The notes beneath the pieces were generated by a model. That model ran no database searches. It was given only the letters and a program-made list of their open reading frames with translations, and had not been told where the DNA came from. Below, one piece after another: positions 28,087 through 36,940 of a DNA stretch of 64,000 nucleotides (within the stretch, counting starts at the first letter, position 1; every line of letters starts with the position of its first letter). Location: contig NZ_JAGSYI010000003.1 in the NCBI RefSeq assembly GCF_025685625.1, positions 372,001-436,000 on the forward strand. Direction: 5' to 3'. The DNA is from Acidicapsa acidisoli. GTDB taxonomy: Bacteria > Acidobacteriota > Terriglobia > Terriglobales > Acidobacteriaceae. Position numbers and translations under genes: made by a program.

Positions 28087-29657
28087 GAGCGAGAGTTGGT
28101 TTTACTTTTGCGTGTATTAGCGCGTTCACCATTGCGATCTGTGCCGGATCGCTCCTGGAAGGGCAGACGGCAGCGCCTCAAAACACCGGAGTTTCGACGC
28201 AGGACTCCACGAATGACCTGTCGGTTGCGGTAGGTAAATCTGTCCTCGTCGATTGCGCTCATCCCATCAAGCGCGTTGCGATAGGCCTGGGCGACCTCGC
28301 GGAGGCTTCTGCCGTAACACCAACAGAGATCCTTCTCAATGGCAAGGCTGCGGGCGAAACCAGCCTGATCATCTGGGAAGTGGGCGGCGAGCGGCAGTTC
28401 TTTAATGTCTCGGTTCGTGGCTCCTCGCCTATATCTACCGATCGGCTGGACATTCTTCGCAGAGAGCTCAGAACGGAGCTTCCGGGACAGACGTTGAAGG
28501 TCTCCTCGGATGGCGCCAACGTTTATCTCCGTGGAACGGTGAAAGATTTGTCCGCCTCGGATCGAGCCGTGCAGATCGCCTCGACCGCCGGGAAGGTGGT
28601 CAATCTGCTGTACGTCGCGGTGCCTCCGTCTGATCCGCAGATCCTACTGAAGGTGCGGTTTGCCAGCGTCGACCGGAGCCTCGAAAAGCAACTGGGCATC
28701 AACTTTTTCAGTACTGGCTTCGGCAACGTCGTTGGCGCTGCCAACACCGGCCAGTACAGTCCGCCTGGGTTAACACTTCCTACCGGCTCAGGGACATCCT
28801 CGACGGCGTCCATTTCCAACCAGTTGAACCTGTTCGCCTTTTTGCCAGGCCTGAATCTGGGCGCGACGCTCGAATCGCTGGAAAACAAAGGCATCGTGCA
28901 GGTTCTTGCCGAGCCGAACGTCATGGCGATTAACGGCAAGCAGGCGAGTTTCCTGGCCGGCGGAGAATATCCGTACCCTGTTGTGCAGGGAACCTCAGCC
29001 GGTGGCGCGGGTGCCGTCACGATTGAATTCAAAGAGTTCGGCGTGCGACTGAACTTTGTTCCGACTGTTACGCCGCGTGGATCGATTCGTCTCCAGGTGG
29101 CCCCGGAGGTCAGCTCTCTGGACTTCACCAATGCGATTCAGATTTCAGGGTTCGACGTGCCTGCCATCGATACGCGGAAGATGAAGACAGAGGTTGAGTT
29201 GAGCGATGGCCAGAGCTTTGCCATCAGCGGATTGCTCGACAACCGCGACACGGAAGCCTACTCGAAGATCCCATTCCTGGGGGATATCCCGATTCTGGGC
29301 AAGCTCTTCCAGTCGATGCAAAAAACACGGACTAATACGGAGCTCATCGTGATTGTGACGCCTGAGATCGTTTCTCCGATCCAGGCAGGCGCGCCGTTGC
29401 CTGAACTGCATTACCCGACCAAGTTCCTGCCGCCGAACTCCTCGATCCCGATGAACACTCCGGATGCGAAGACGGCAGCCAATACGATGGCTCCTGCACC
29501 GCCCAGCATGCCTGTGGAGCGGCTGATCGAAAGCATGAAGCCCGAAACTCCACTGGTGGTCGATTCGGGTACTGTGACCTTCGGCGGCGCGACGGCCGGC
29601 GCCGCAGGTTCCGCTACATCGAATTCGCCGGCGCCTGTCACAACCGCGCCTCAGTGA
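28083..29657 (+). CDS. cpaC: Tad secretin CpaC/RcpA
   Basis: A 524-residue outer-membrane secretin with a cleavable signal (FTFACISAFTIAICAGSLLE, then GQTAA). The N-terminal pilus domain includes GKSVLVDCAHPIKRVAIGLG, followed by a BON-like part (GANVYLRGTVKDLSASDRAV). The secretin domain covers roughly 190-430, with FLAGGEYPYPVVQG, EFGVRLNFVPTVTPRGSI and the signature IPFLGDIPILGKLFQS followed by TELIVIVTPEIV. The Ala/Pro-rich C-terminal tail may be flexible. The GTG start overlaps the cpaB stop. A 15-bp hairpin follows. Confidence 0.95.
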   Translation: MRARVGFTFACISAFTIAICAGSLLEGQTAAPQNTGVSTQDSTNDLSVAVGKSVLVDCAHPIKRVAIGLGDLAEASAVTPTEILLNGKAAGETSLIIWEVGGERQFFNVSVRGSSPISTDRLDILRRELRTELPGQTLKVSSDGANVYLRGTVKDLSASDRAVQIASTAGKVVNLLYVAVPPSDPQILLKVRFASVDRSLEKQLGINFFSTGFGNVVGAANTGQYSPPGLTLPTGSGTSSTASISNQLNLFAFLPGLNLGATLESLENKGIVQVLAEPNVMAINGKQASFLAGGEYPYPVVQGTSAGGAGAVTIEFKEFGVRLNFVPTVTPRGSIRLQVAPEVSSLDFTNAIQISGFDVPAIDTRKMKTEVELSDGQSFAISGLLDNRDTEAYSKIPFLGDIPILGKLFQSMQKTRTNTELIVIVTPEIVSPIQAGAPLPELHYPTKFLPPNSSIPMNTPDAKTAANTMAPAPPSMPVERLIESMKPETPLVVDSGTVTFGGATAGAAGSATSNSPAPVTTAPQ

Positions 29658-29703
29658 TCTTCGAGCAGCCTCATCCAGTGACCACCTGAAGCTGGAATCA
29701 GCT

Positions 29704-29742
29704 ATCCCATCCTGACAACAAAGACTCTTGTCAGGATGGGAT
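29704..29742 (+). terminator. Terminator hairpin after cpaC
   Basis: Perfect 15-bp stem ATCCCATCCTGACAA / TTGTCAGGATGGGAT with a nine-base loop, 46 bases after the cpaC stop. The T tract is weak. Confidence 0.7.
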
Positions 29743-29833
29743 TAGACCAAGAATCGCTGAGTCCGAAATATGCACGAACTGACGGTTCCATCGACGAAGA
29801 TAGAGACTCACGAAAGGAAGCAAACGACCGCAG

Positions 29834-30295
29834 ATGAAATCGCCAAGCTGGTCATTGCCGGACCTTTGGAACCGACTAGCGGGACAACGCGACGCTGCGG
29901 ACACTCGCCTGCGGGTTTTGAATGTTACCCGCCAGACGGTGCTTGCCCATGCCCTTGAAGTGGCCGACAGCGGGTCCAAGCGAAACAAGGGCCTGCTTGG
30001 CCGTACGGGACTGTCAGCCGGCGAAGGTCTATGGATTGTGCCTTGTGAATCGGTTCATACCTTTGGCATGCAGTTTTCGATCGACCTTGTTTATCTGAAT
30101 CGGGAGCTTCGCATCAAGAAAACGCGGAGCGATGTGCCACCGTGGCGGATATCTGCCTGTCTGAGCGCGCATTCGATTCTTGAGCTACCGGCTGGCACCA
30201 TTCGCGAGACGCAGACAAGCCCCGGCGACATCCTGGAAATCACTGCCGCTTCGCCGCCCCTCGACACCGTCCATGACAATGCTAGTGACTCGTAG
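29834..30295 (+). CDS. DUF192 protein, second copy
   Basis: A 153-residue paralogue of the DUF192 gene at 20689. Shared landmarks are KGLLGRTGLSAGEGLWIVPC, ESVHTFGMQFSIDLVYLNRE and LELPAGTIRETQTSPGDILE. It has an N-terminal extension (LWNRLAGQRDAADTRLRVLN) that the first copy lacks. ATG at 29834 is used. The two DUF192 genes flank the structural pilus genes, which suggests a link to the pilus without showing what it is. Confidence 0.83.
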   Translation: MKSPSWSLPDLWNRLAGQRDAADTRLRVLNVTRQTVLAHALEVADSGSKRNKGLLGRTGLSAGEGLWIVPCESVHTFGMQFSIDLVYLNRELRIKKTRSDVPPWRISACLSAHSILELPAGTIRETQTSPGDILEITAASPPLDTVHDNASDS

Positions 30296-30373
30296 ATTTG
30301 ATGCTGCTCGTTGCGAGTTGAGAAGACGCGCACTGTGTTGCGAATGGCTTTGCATTCTGGAGACACCAGCCCA

Positions 30374-31591
30374 ATGACACATACAGCCGAATCTAACGGA
30401 ATCGCCACTTCCGAATCGGTTAATGGCGTACGTTGGCCATTTATCTTACTCTGCTGTTCGCCGCTTCTGATTGTAAGAATATGGATGATTTGTGCCCGCC
30501 CGCAGTTATACGATTTCATCACGTACTGGGCAAGCGGACACTTATTTTTGACCCGGGGGCATCCCTATTCCGCTGTGGCGATGCTTGCGACCGAGCGCCT
30601 GCAGGGTTGGACCTTTGCTAATCCGATGATGACGTTTTGCCCGCCGTGGTCGCTTCCCTTCTTTGGCGCCATGGCTATACTGCCATTTCCTTTGGCTCAT
30701 GCCACATGGCTTCTCGCCTCATTAGCCCTCAACTGCTTTTCCGCCTTCGGTCTTTGGATCTATTTTGGTGGTGAAAAGCGTCGGGCCTGGATTGCCCTCC
30801 TAGTCGTTGCCACTTTCGTCCCGATGGGCGGCGCGGAACTCCTCGGTCAGATCACGCCGCTGATGTTGGCAAGCCTGGCAGGGGTGCTGCTCTTGTTAGA
30901 GTCGCGACGTTATTTTGCATCCGGTTTTTTGCTTCTCGGCATCGGATTTAAACCGCATCTTCTATACCTTTTCCTGCTGACTTTATTGATTTGGACGGCG
31001 AAAACACGTGTGTGGACAATGCTTGCGGGAGCTGCCGCGAGTTTTGGAATAGCGACGGCAGGAGCCGTTCTCTATAACCCAAACTCTATCGATTATTTTC
31101 GACACTCCTACGGGGCAGCAATTGAAATTTCATGTGGCTTGGGCGGGATTTTACGCAGCATCTTTGGCGTGCAGCATATGTGGCTTCAATTTGTACCAAG
31201 TGTCTTCGGGATGGTCTGGCTTATCTACTACTGGATCAAACATCGGCATGATTGGAATTGGCAAATGCGCCTGCCTTTGCTCCTGATCGTCTCCGTCAGC
31301 ACCTCACCATACAATTGGTTTCATGATTTTGCCATGATACTTCCGTCCTTGGTTTTTCTGGCAGTCCGTGGTGGTTATCGCAACTTCTATACGCTGCTAA
31401 GTTATCTTGCGTTGCAGATAATCATTCTTGCTTCGTTTGGGCTGTCGGAGGCTTGGATGTCTGGCGTGAGCATCTTATGGGTTGCGTTCTATTGCTTCGC
31501 AATGGGTGAATTCAAGTCAAACTGTCGTTTGAATCATTTTGATTCTGGGATCAGCCAGCTTTCTTCTCAGCCGGGCGAGTCCTGTCAATGA
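30374..31591 (+). CDS. GT87-family membrane glycosyltransferase
   Basis: A 405-residue protein with about ten membrane segments. GT87 (DUF2029) features are YDFITYWASGHLFLTRGHPY in the first outer loop, whose Asp is the usual catalytic candidate of GT-C enzymes, then FCPPWSLPFFGAMAILPFPL and GFKPHLLYLFLLTLLIW. Members use polyprenyl-phosphate sugars and add them on the outer face of the membrane. ATG at 30374 has GGAG 12 bases upstream. It is the first of the glycan genes downstream of the pilus locus. Confidence 0.8.
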   Translation: MTHTAESNGIATSESVNGVRWPFILLCCSPLLIVRIWMICARPQLYDFITYWASGHLFLTRGHPYSAVAMLATERLQGWTFANPMMTFCPPWSLPFFGAMAILPFPLAHATWLLASLALNCFSAFGLWIYFGGEKRRAWIALLVVATFVPMGGAELLGQITPLMLASLAGVLLLLESRRYFASGFLLLGIGFKPHLLYLFLLTLLIWTAKTRVWTMLAGAAASFGIATAGAVLYNPNSIDYFRHSYGAAIEISCGLGGILRSIFGVQHMWLQFVPSVFGMVWLIYYWIKHRHDWNWQMRLPLLLIVSVSTSPYNWFHDFAMILPSLVFLAVRGGYRNFYTLLSYLALQIIILASFGLSEAWMSGVSILWVAFYCFAMGEFKSNCRLNHFDSGISQLSSQPGESCQ

Positions 31592-31715
31592 CTCTGCCAG
31601 GAACGCTCCGCATTATCATTGCAGGCTGTTGGCTTGGTCAACTACTTCGTGACTACGAACCCAGAAGATCAAGGATTGATCGGGCATCTTTGAGAACGAG
31701 AATCGGGAACCCCCG

Positions 31716-32735
31716 ATGAGCCGCATTCCCACGCTAGACGGATGGCGGGGCATAGCCATCGCACTTGTTCTCTTCGACCATGTTCAGTATGCGTTCCTGG
31801 GTCGATTCTCACAGCCATGGATGCAGACGGGGCAGCACGGAGTTACGATTTTTTTTGTGCTGAGCGGATTTCTGATCACATCGAAGTTTCTGGAGGGTCC
31901 GATTGACCTGAGGAGCTTTTATATACGCCGCGTCTTCCGGTTGTTGCCCGTTGCGTGGACTTATCTCGCAGTGTTGCTCATTCTGGGTCTCATGTCCCAT
32001 GCAACAATCGCAGCGCCCTCTGCGGTGCTGGCCAGCCTGATCTTTTATCGTAATTATGTGCTGGTCGACAACGGAGTGTCCACGTGGCATTTCTGGTCGC
32101 TCTCGCTCGAAGAACAGTTCTACCTCGTGTGGCCGTGTGTTCTGTTGCTCGCGGGACTACGACGCTGCCGCTGGATCGCGTTGGCGGGAGTCGTTTGCTG
32201 CGCAACATACCGTTTGCTGTTTTGGACGTACTACAACCGCGATTTCTTCAACTGCCGGAGCCAAGTGCGCGCGGACGCGCTTCTCGTCGGCTGCCTTTTG
32301 GCAATTGCCTTCCGTGAGCCCCGCATGTTGGCCTGGATTTCAAAATGGTCCAAGTCCTGGGCGCTGCCAGCTTTGGTGATGCTGAATTACTTCATTGCAA
32401 GATTTCACCTGTTGCCGCCGTTAGGTGAAATCCTTTGCATTGCGGCTTTGATTTCAAGTTCTGTGCTTCATCCCAACTCACTATTCGCTCAGCCTCTTAC
32501 ATCTCGGGTCCTCTCCACACTTGGCGTCGTTTCTTACAGTGTCTACGTCTGGCAGGAACTCTTCATGCTGTTCGCGCCAAAAAACAGTACAGCCGGCATC
32601 TTTTTTCATTTCGTCACGGTATCTCTCTGTGCGTTGGGGAGTTACGAATATATTGAGCGTCCGATGATTCGCCTTGGACACAAACTCACACACCAACATG
32701 CGACACAAACGAAGGAGATTTCGTCCGCGGCATGA
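31716..32735 (+). CDS. Acyltransferase-3 family protein (OafA-like)
   Basis: A 339-residue membrane O-acyltransferase, probably decorating surface glycans with acetyl or other acyl groups. Family features are the N-terminal IPTLDGWRGIAIALVLFDH with the catalytic-type histidine, GVTIFFVLSGFLITSKFLEG, SFYIRRVFRLLPVAW, and WSLSLEEQFYLVWP. About ten membrane segments are present, with no periplasmic SGNH domain. It lies between two GT87 genes on the plus strand, with a 22-base gap to the next. Confidence 0.93.
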   Translation: MSRIPTLDGWRGIAIALVLFDHVQYAFLGRFSQPWMQTGQHGVTIFFVLSGFLITSKFLEGPIDLRSFYIRRVFRLLPVAWTYLAVLLILGLMSHATIAAPSAVLASLIFYRNYVLVDNGVSTWHFWSLSLEEQFYLVWPCVLLLAGLRRCRWIALAGVVCCATYRLLFWTYYNRDFFNCRSQVRADALLVGCLLAIAFREPRMLAWISKWSKSWALPALVMLNYFIARFHLLPPLGEILCIAALISSSVLHPNSLFAQPLTSRVLSTLGVVSYSVYVWQELFMLFAPKNSTAGIFFHFVTVSLCALGSYEYIERPMIRLGHKLTHQHATQTKEISSAA

Positions 32736-32757
32736 TCGCACGTCCTGGAAGATGCTT

Positions 32758-33957
32758 ATGAAGACAATCGCACGACCGCTCAATCTTCGCGCTATCGTAG
32801 AGTTTTTCGTTGTAGCCGTCTGTACGGTGACCTTCGCGCTTACGGCGGTCGGCGTTTGCTCGTCCTTGCTGGGCCGCGACTCTGCAGGTTCGCGCGACTT
32901 CGTGGAGTATTGGGCAGCGGGGCATCAGTTGATCTATCACAAAAATCCATACGACGCAGAGGCTCTCCTGGGGTTGGAGCGTTCGATTGGATTCCCTCAA
33001 CAGCTTCCCGCAATCATCATGGGCAACCCTCCGTCGGCTTTGCTGCTCGTGCTTCCACTTGGTTTCGTCGGGGCGAAGACCGGAGAGCTGATCTGGGAGT
33101 TGCTGCTGTTCGCGAGTCTTGCCGCGTCTGTTCAGATGATCCGCACCATGTATGGCACCACGAAGAATCTGCTGCATTTGCTTGCTTATTCCTTTGCTCC
33201 CGTGTTGTCATGCTTGCTTTCGGGCCAAATCACTATCTTCCTCCTGATCGGGCTCACACTGTTTCTGCGTTTGCATCGCTCTTACCCGTTTTGGGCAGGA
33301 GCTTCCTTGTGGCTCTGCCTGCTGAAACCGCATCTGTTTCTACCCTTTGGCGTTGTGCTGGCACTGTGGATCATTCGCACGCGAAGCTTCAGAGTCCTCG
33401 GTGGAACTGCGTTCGCTCTCGCGGTAAGCAGTGCCATCGTGACGATCATGAATCCCCTCGTTTGGATGCAGTATGCGGAGATGATGCGCCAGGAGAGACT
33501 CGACCGCGTGTTGATTCCCTCGCCCAGCACCATGCTGCGGCAGTATGTTTATCCGCATACGTTGTGGCTGCAGTGTCTTCCGGCTGGGATTGGCTGTGTC
33601 TGGGCGCTTGCGTACTTCCTCAAGCGGCGCACGGAATGGGACTGGGTCAGGGATGGTTCGCTGTTGATGCTTGTTTCTGTCTTTGTTGCGCCATACACGT
33701 GGTTCATGGATCAGGCGGTGTTGGTTCCCGCATTGCTGCGTGGAGCCTATCTCACACCTTCGCGAACACTGATCGCCATTCTAGCGTTGATGAGCGCCGT
33801 CATTGAAATCGCGCTGCTTCGCAAGGTGCCACTGCTGCACTCCGCGTTTTATGTCTGGAGTGCGCCGGGATTTCTTGTATGGTATTTGTTCGCGATCAGA
33901 TCACAGTCCACGCGAGCTGCACTGGAAGTCGTTCCTGAACCAGTCGAAGCGCAGTAG
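32758..33957 (+). CDS. GT87-family membrane glycosyltransferase
   Basis: A 399-residue GT-C protein with about ten membrane segments. The loop motif is SRDFVEYWAAGHQLIYHKNP followed by YDAEALLGLE, then GNPPSALLLVLPLGFVGAKT and LLKPHLFLPFGVVLALWI. It is a close paralogue of the gene at 36941 (NRDFIEYWAAGQQLIHGANP and FLVLPLGFVGAKA). ATG at 32758 follows GGAAG; the frame is open back to 32674, inside the acyltransferase gene. Confidence 0.82.
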   Translation: MKTIARPLNLRAIVEFFVVAVCTVTFALTAVGVCSSLLGRDSAGSRDFVEYWAAGHQLIYHKNPYDAEALLGLERSIGFPQQLPAIIMGNPPSALLLVLPLGFVGAKTGELIWELLLFASLAASVQMIRTMYGTTKNLLHLLAYSFAPVLSCLLSGQITIFLLIGLTLFLRLHRSYPFWAGASLWLCLLKPHLFLPFGVVLALWIIRTRSFRVLGGTAFALAVSSAIVTIMNPLVWMQYAEMMRQERLDRVLIPSPSTMLRQYVYPHTLWLQCLPAGIGCVWALAYFLKRRTEWDWVRDGSLLMLVSVFVAPYTWFMDQAVLVPALLRGAYLTPSRTLIAILALMSAVIEIALLRKVPLLHSAFYVWSAPGFLVWYLFAIRSQSTRAALEVVPEPVEAQ

Positions 33958-33969
33958 ATGTTTGCTCTT

Positions 33970-35319
33970 CTATTGAATGGCAAGCGCCTGCCGCTCACGC
34001 CGAGATGCACGACGGACCACCTGGTACAACCAATAGCTTTGGCATACGCCAAGAATCGCCAGTAAGACGGTGATCAGTTGAATTTCAATACTCTTGGCAA
34101 GCGCAACCGTGTTCCAGGAAACGGCGAAGATAAGAACTGCGAGGAGAATCGTCCACTCCACTTCGCGACGCCAGTTGAGATCTCTGAGTGTGGCCAGGGT
34201 CAGAATCAACGAAATCACTATCACGGTCGAATCGTAAATTGGCACATAGAGATTTACGAGCAGAGTCCAGGTGAGCGTGACAGCCCAGACCAGTGGTTGC
34301 ACGGTCGTGCTCGCTCTTGCGGACTTCCACAACAATACTGCCAGTGCCGTCAGAATCAAGCTGGACAAGCCAATCAGAATGATCATGGCGGCTCTGGAAC
34401 GGCCACCGGGCACCGCATATGAGAAAGATGTGAAGTCCACATACTTGTTGAGTTGCAACCTTGATTGGCCCTCAAAGACTGAGGCTTGCCGGAAATAATT
34501 CAGGAAACGCAGGTATGTCGGCCAGATTTCGATTCCTGTGAAGAGAGTAGTCGCAAGCATCAGCAGCGCCGAACCTGTGATGAATCCCAAAAACTGGCGG
34601 AGCCTTCGGGTAATCAGCAGCATTGGAAGGATCAGGAGCAGAAGAGTTGGCTTGTATGCGAGAAGCGAGAGCGCGAGACCGCAGGCGAATGGCCGCGCAA
34701 CTCTTTCCTGATAGACCGCGAGCCCCAGCGAAAACACTGCCACGACGGAAAGTTGGCCGTTGACAATCGTTGACGGGCAGAACGGGTAGAAGCCAAGTGC
34801 ATAACAAAAGATGAGAGAGGTCTTGAGTCCCTCTTTCGGGAAGAGACCTTTGACGCTGGCGGCAATCCCCGCAAGATACAGGATCAATGAAATGCTCACC
34901 CAGATCAGGTAAGCCTGCATGAAAGGAAGCCGGGCAAAGGGGCAGAAGAACAGCGCCACGAACGGCGGGTATGGGCTCGGTCCGTAGGTGTGTTCACCAC
35001 TTAGAGGATAAATCTGGTTGAAGATCTTCAGTTGCAGCGAGTAGTCGTAAAGGCGGGCGAAGGAATACTCGTGCACGATGCGCCCGACGCCGTAGAGATA
35101 GGTGAAATCCACTGGCTGAAAGCTCTTCAGGACCGATCCGATTCTATGGTTGAGCCAAAGAGTGAAGATCAGCGGCGCAATCAGAAACCCGGCGAATAGT
35201 CCCCAGCATGCCAGGTTCAACTCTTTCAGTCCTGGCGCTGGGCCAAGGATTTTGACAGGCCATTGGAACAGAGGCCTCCTGTTGCTATCTGTGACTGAAA
35301 TTCTCCCGGTGTCTCCCAT
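33970..35319 (-). CDS. GT87-like membrane protein, tandem copy 1
   Basis: A 449-residue polytopic protein. The outer-loop motif is PVDFTYLYGVGRIVHEYSFA, then RLYDYSLQLKIFNQIYPL and YGPSPYPPFVALFFCPFARL, a GT87-type YPP box. LLAYKPTLLLLILPMLLITR corresponds to the KPHL motif. It is a tandem paralogue of 35435-36805, sharing GPAPGLKELNL / GPAPGLIEINL near the N-terminus. ATG at 35319 (MGDTGRISV) is chosen because AGGAG lies eight bases upstream. It is convergent with the GT87 gene at 32758, with 12 bases between the stops. Confidence 0.8.
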   Translation of the reverse strand: MGDTGRISVTDSNRRPLFQWPVKILGPAPGLKELNLACWGLFAGFLIAPLIFTLWLNHRIGSVLKSFQPVDFTYLYGVGRIVHEYSFARLYDYSLQLKIFNQIYPLSGEHTYGPSPYPPFVALFFCPFARLPFMQAYLIWVSISLILYLAGIAASVKGLFPKEGLKTSLIFCYALGFYPFCPSTIVNGQLSVVAVFSLGLAVYQERVARPFACGLALSLLAYKPTLLLLILPMLLITRRLRQFLGFITGSALLMLATTLFTGIEIWPTYLRFLNYFRQASVFEGQSRLQLNKYVDFTSFSYAVPGGRSRAAMIILIGLSSLILTALAVLLWKSARASTTVQPLVWAVTLTWTLLVNLYVPIYDSTVIVISLILTLATLRDLNWRREVEWTILLAVLIFAVSWNTVALAKSIEIQLITVLLAILGVCQSYWLYQVVRRASRRERQALAIQ

Positions 35320-35434
35320 TACCGAGTCTCCTGTCGATTTCCGCTCCCAGGATCGTATTCCACCATGCTTGAGCCGAGCTGGACTTGGATCAAGGAATTT
35401 ATCCCCAGGAGACAAACGGAATCGACTCCGTGCA

Positions 35435-36805
35435 TCAGGCTCCTCCGATCGATGCTTGATTCAATGTACGAACGGGTGGCACTCCGTCTGTGCGCGGGAT
35501 GAGGATTGCACGGCGCAACAATAAGAGTTGCCCCAGTCCCACAAGGAACAAGACGATCGTTAAGAGCTGGACTCCAAAGCGCTTGGCAATGGATGCCGAT
35601 ATCGAGGCGATCGCAATAGTTAGCACAGCAAGAAACAAGATTCGCCTCCTGGCAATGCCCCATCCAAGTTCTCTGAGCGCCCCAATCGTCAGAATAAGCG
35701 CAATGATGACAAGAACCGAGTCGTAAATCGGGACGTAAACATTCAAGAGCAGAGTCCACGTAATAGTAGCTGCCCACACGAGGCATTGAGCAGGTTTGCT
35801 GGCGCCAGAGGACTTCCACAGCAGAATCCCAAGCCATGTGGCGCTCGCACACGCAACCAAAGCCAGAAGGACTCGCCCGATGCTGACTTGCCCGCCAGGA
35901 ATCAAATGATACACGGAGCTGAAATCGACGTACTTCCAGCGCTGAAGTACAGCTTGACCGTCAACTCCCGACGCACGCCCAAAGTCACGCAGGAAGCCGA
36001 GGTAAAAGGACCAGATATGTACCCCCCCAAAGGCGATAGATATCAGCACCAGCGCCGCCGCACCAGTTAAGAAACCCAACATCGTCCGAAGTCTGCGCGT
36101 CAGAAACAGCATCGGAATGAGGACCAGCGTCAGGGTAGGCTTGTACGCCAGGATGGAAAGTGCAAGTCCGCTGCAAAACATGTTCGATCGTCTTTCTTGA
36201 TACGCTGCCAGCCCAATCGAGAAGACCGCTGCCGCTGCCAGTTGACCATTCGCAAAACTGTTGATGACGAACGGATAGAAAGACAACGCGAAGCAGAAGA
36301 CAAGCGATATTTCAAGACGCCTCCCCTGAAATGTATCCCAAACGGACACGCCAATGCCGATGAGGTAGAGAGTCAGCGAGATTCCCATCCAAAGCAGATA
36401 TGCTTGTGCGAAAGACAATCTTGCAAAGGGGATGAAGAAGAGAGCCACAAATGGCGGATAAGGGCTTGGCCCGTACGTCTCCCCATGCAACAGAAAGACG
36501 TCATTGAAAGTCTTCAGTTGAAGTTTGTAATCATAAAGCCTAGCCAAAGGATATTCGTTGGCTAGGCGACCGTCACCATAGAAGTAAATAAAATCAACAG
36601 GGAGAATATTACGGATTCCACCCATTCCTCTGCATCGAACCCAAAAATATACGCCGAGCGGTATAGCTACAAAACCTAGAAACAGTCCCCAACTGACGAG
36701 ATTGATTTCAATAAGGCCCGGTGCCGGTCCGAGGAGTTTCTCTGGCCACCGCAAGAAGACTTTTGTGGAGGCTTCCTGGCCTGGTTCCTGATTTGCCTCT
36801 AACAT
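35435..36805 (-). CDS. GT87-like membrane protein, tandem copy 2
   Basis: A 456-residue paralogue of the preceding gene: PVDFIYFYGDGRLANEYPLA, RLYDYKLQLKTFNDVF, YGPSPYPPFVALFFIPFARL and ILAYKPTLTLVLIPMLFLTR. About eleven membrane segments are present. AGGAGGAA stands before the ATG at 36805. The two copies are too diverged for a very recent duplication. It is probably another polyprenyl-phosphate-sugar-dependent transferase; acceptor unknown. Confidence 0.8.
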   Translation of the reverse strand: MLEANQEPGQEASTKVFLRWPEKLLGPAPGLIEINLVSWGLFLGFVAIPLGVYFWVRCRGMGGIRNILPVDFIYFYGDGRLANEYPLARLYDYKLQLKTFNDVFLLHGETYGPSPYPPFVALFFIPFARLSFAQAYLLWMGISLTLYLIGIGVSVWDTFQGRRLEISLVFCFALSFYPFVINSFANGQLAAAAVFSIGLAAYQERRSNMFCSGLALSILAYKPTLTLVLIPMLFLTRRLRTMLGFLTGAAALVLISIAFGGVHIWSFYLGFLRDFGRASGVDGQAVLQRWKYVDFSSVYHLIPGGQVSIGRVLLALVACASATWLGILLWKSSGASKPAQCLVWAATITWTLLLNVYVPIYDSVLVIIALILTIGALRELGWGIARRRILFLAVLTIAIASISASIAKRFGVQLLTIVLFLVGLGQLLLLRRAILIPRTDGVPPVRTLNQASIGGA

Positions 36806-36940
36806 GCTTATTCCTCCTCTTAGCTCACTGGCCGAGCGAGCCGGCCGTTTATTTCAATCCGCATTCGAATGCTCCCAGGGCGCAAAAGCTCGCGTTCAAG
36901 AATTTGCGGTAGCTGGGTGCGAACACGATAACTCAAGTCA

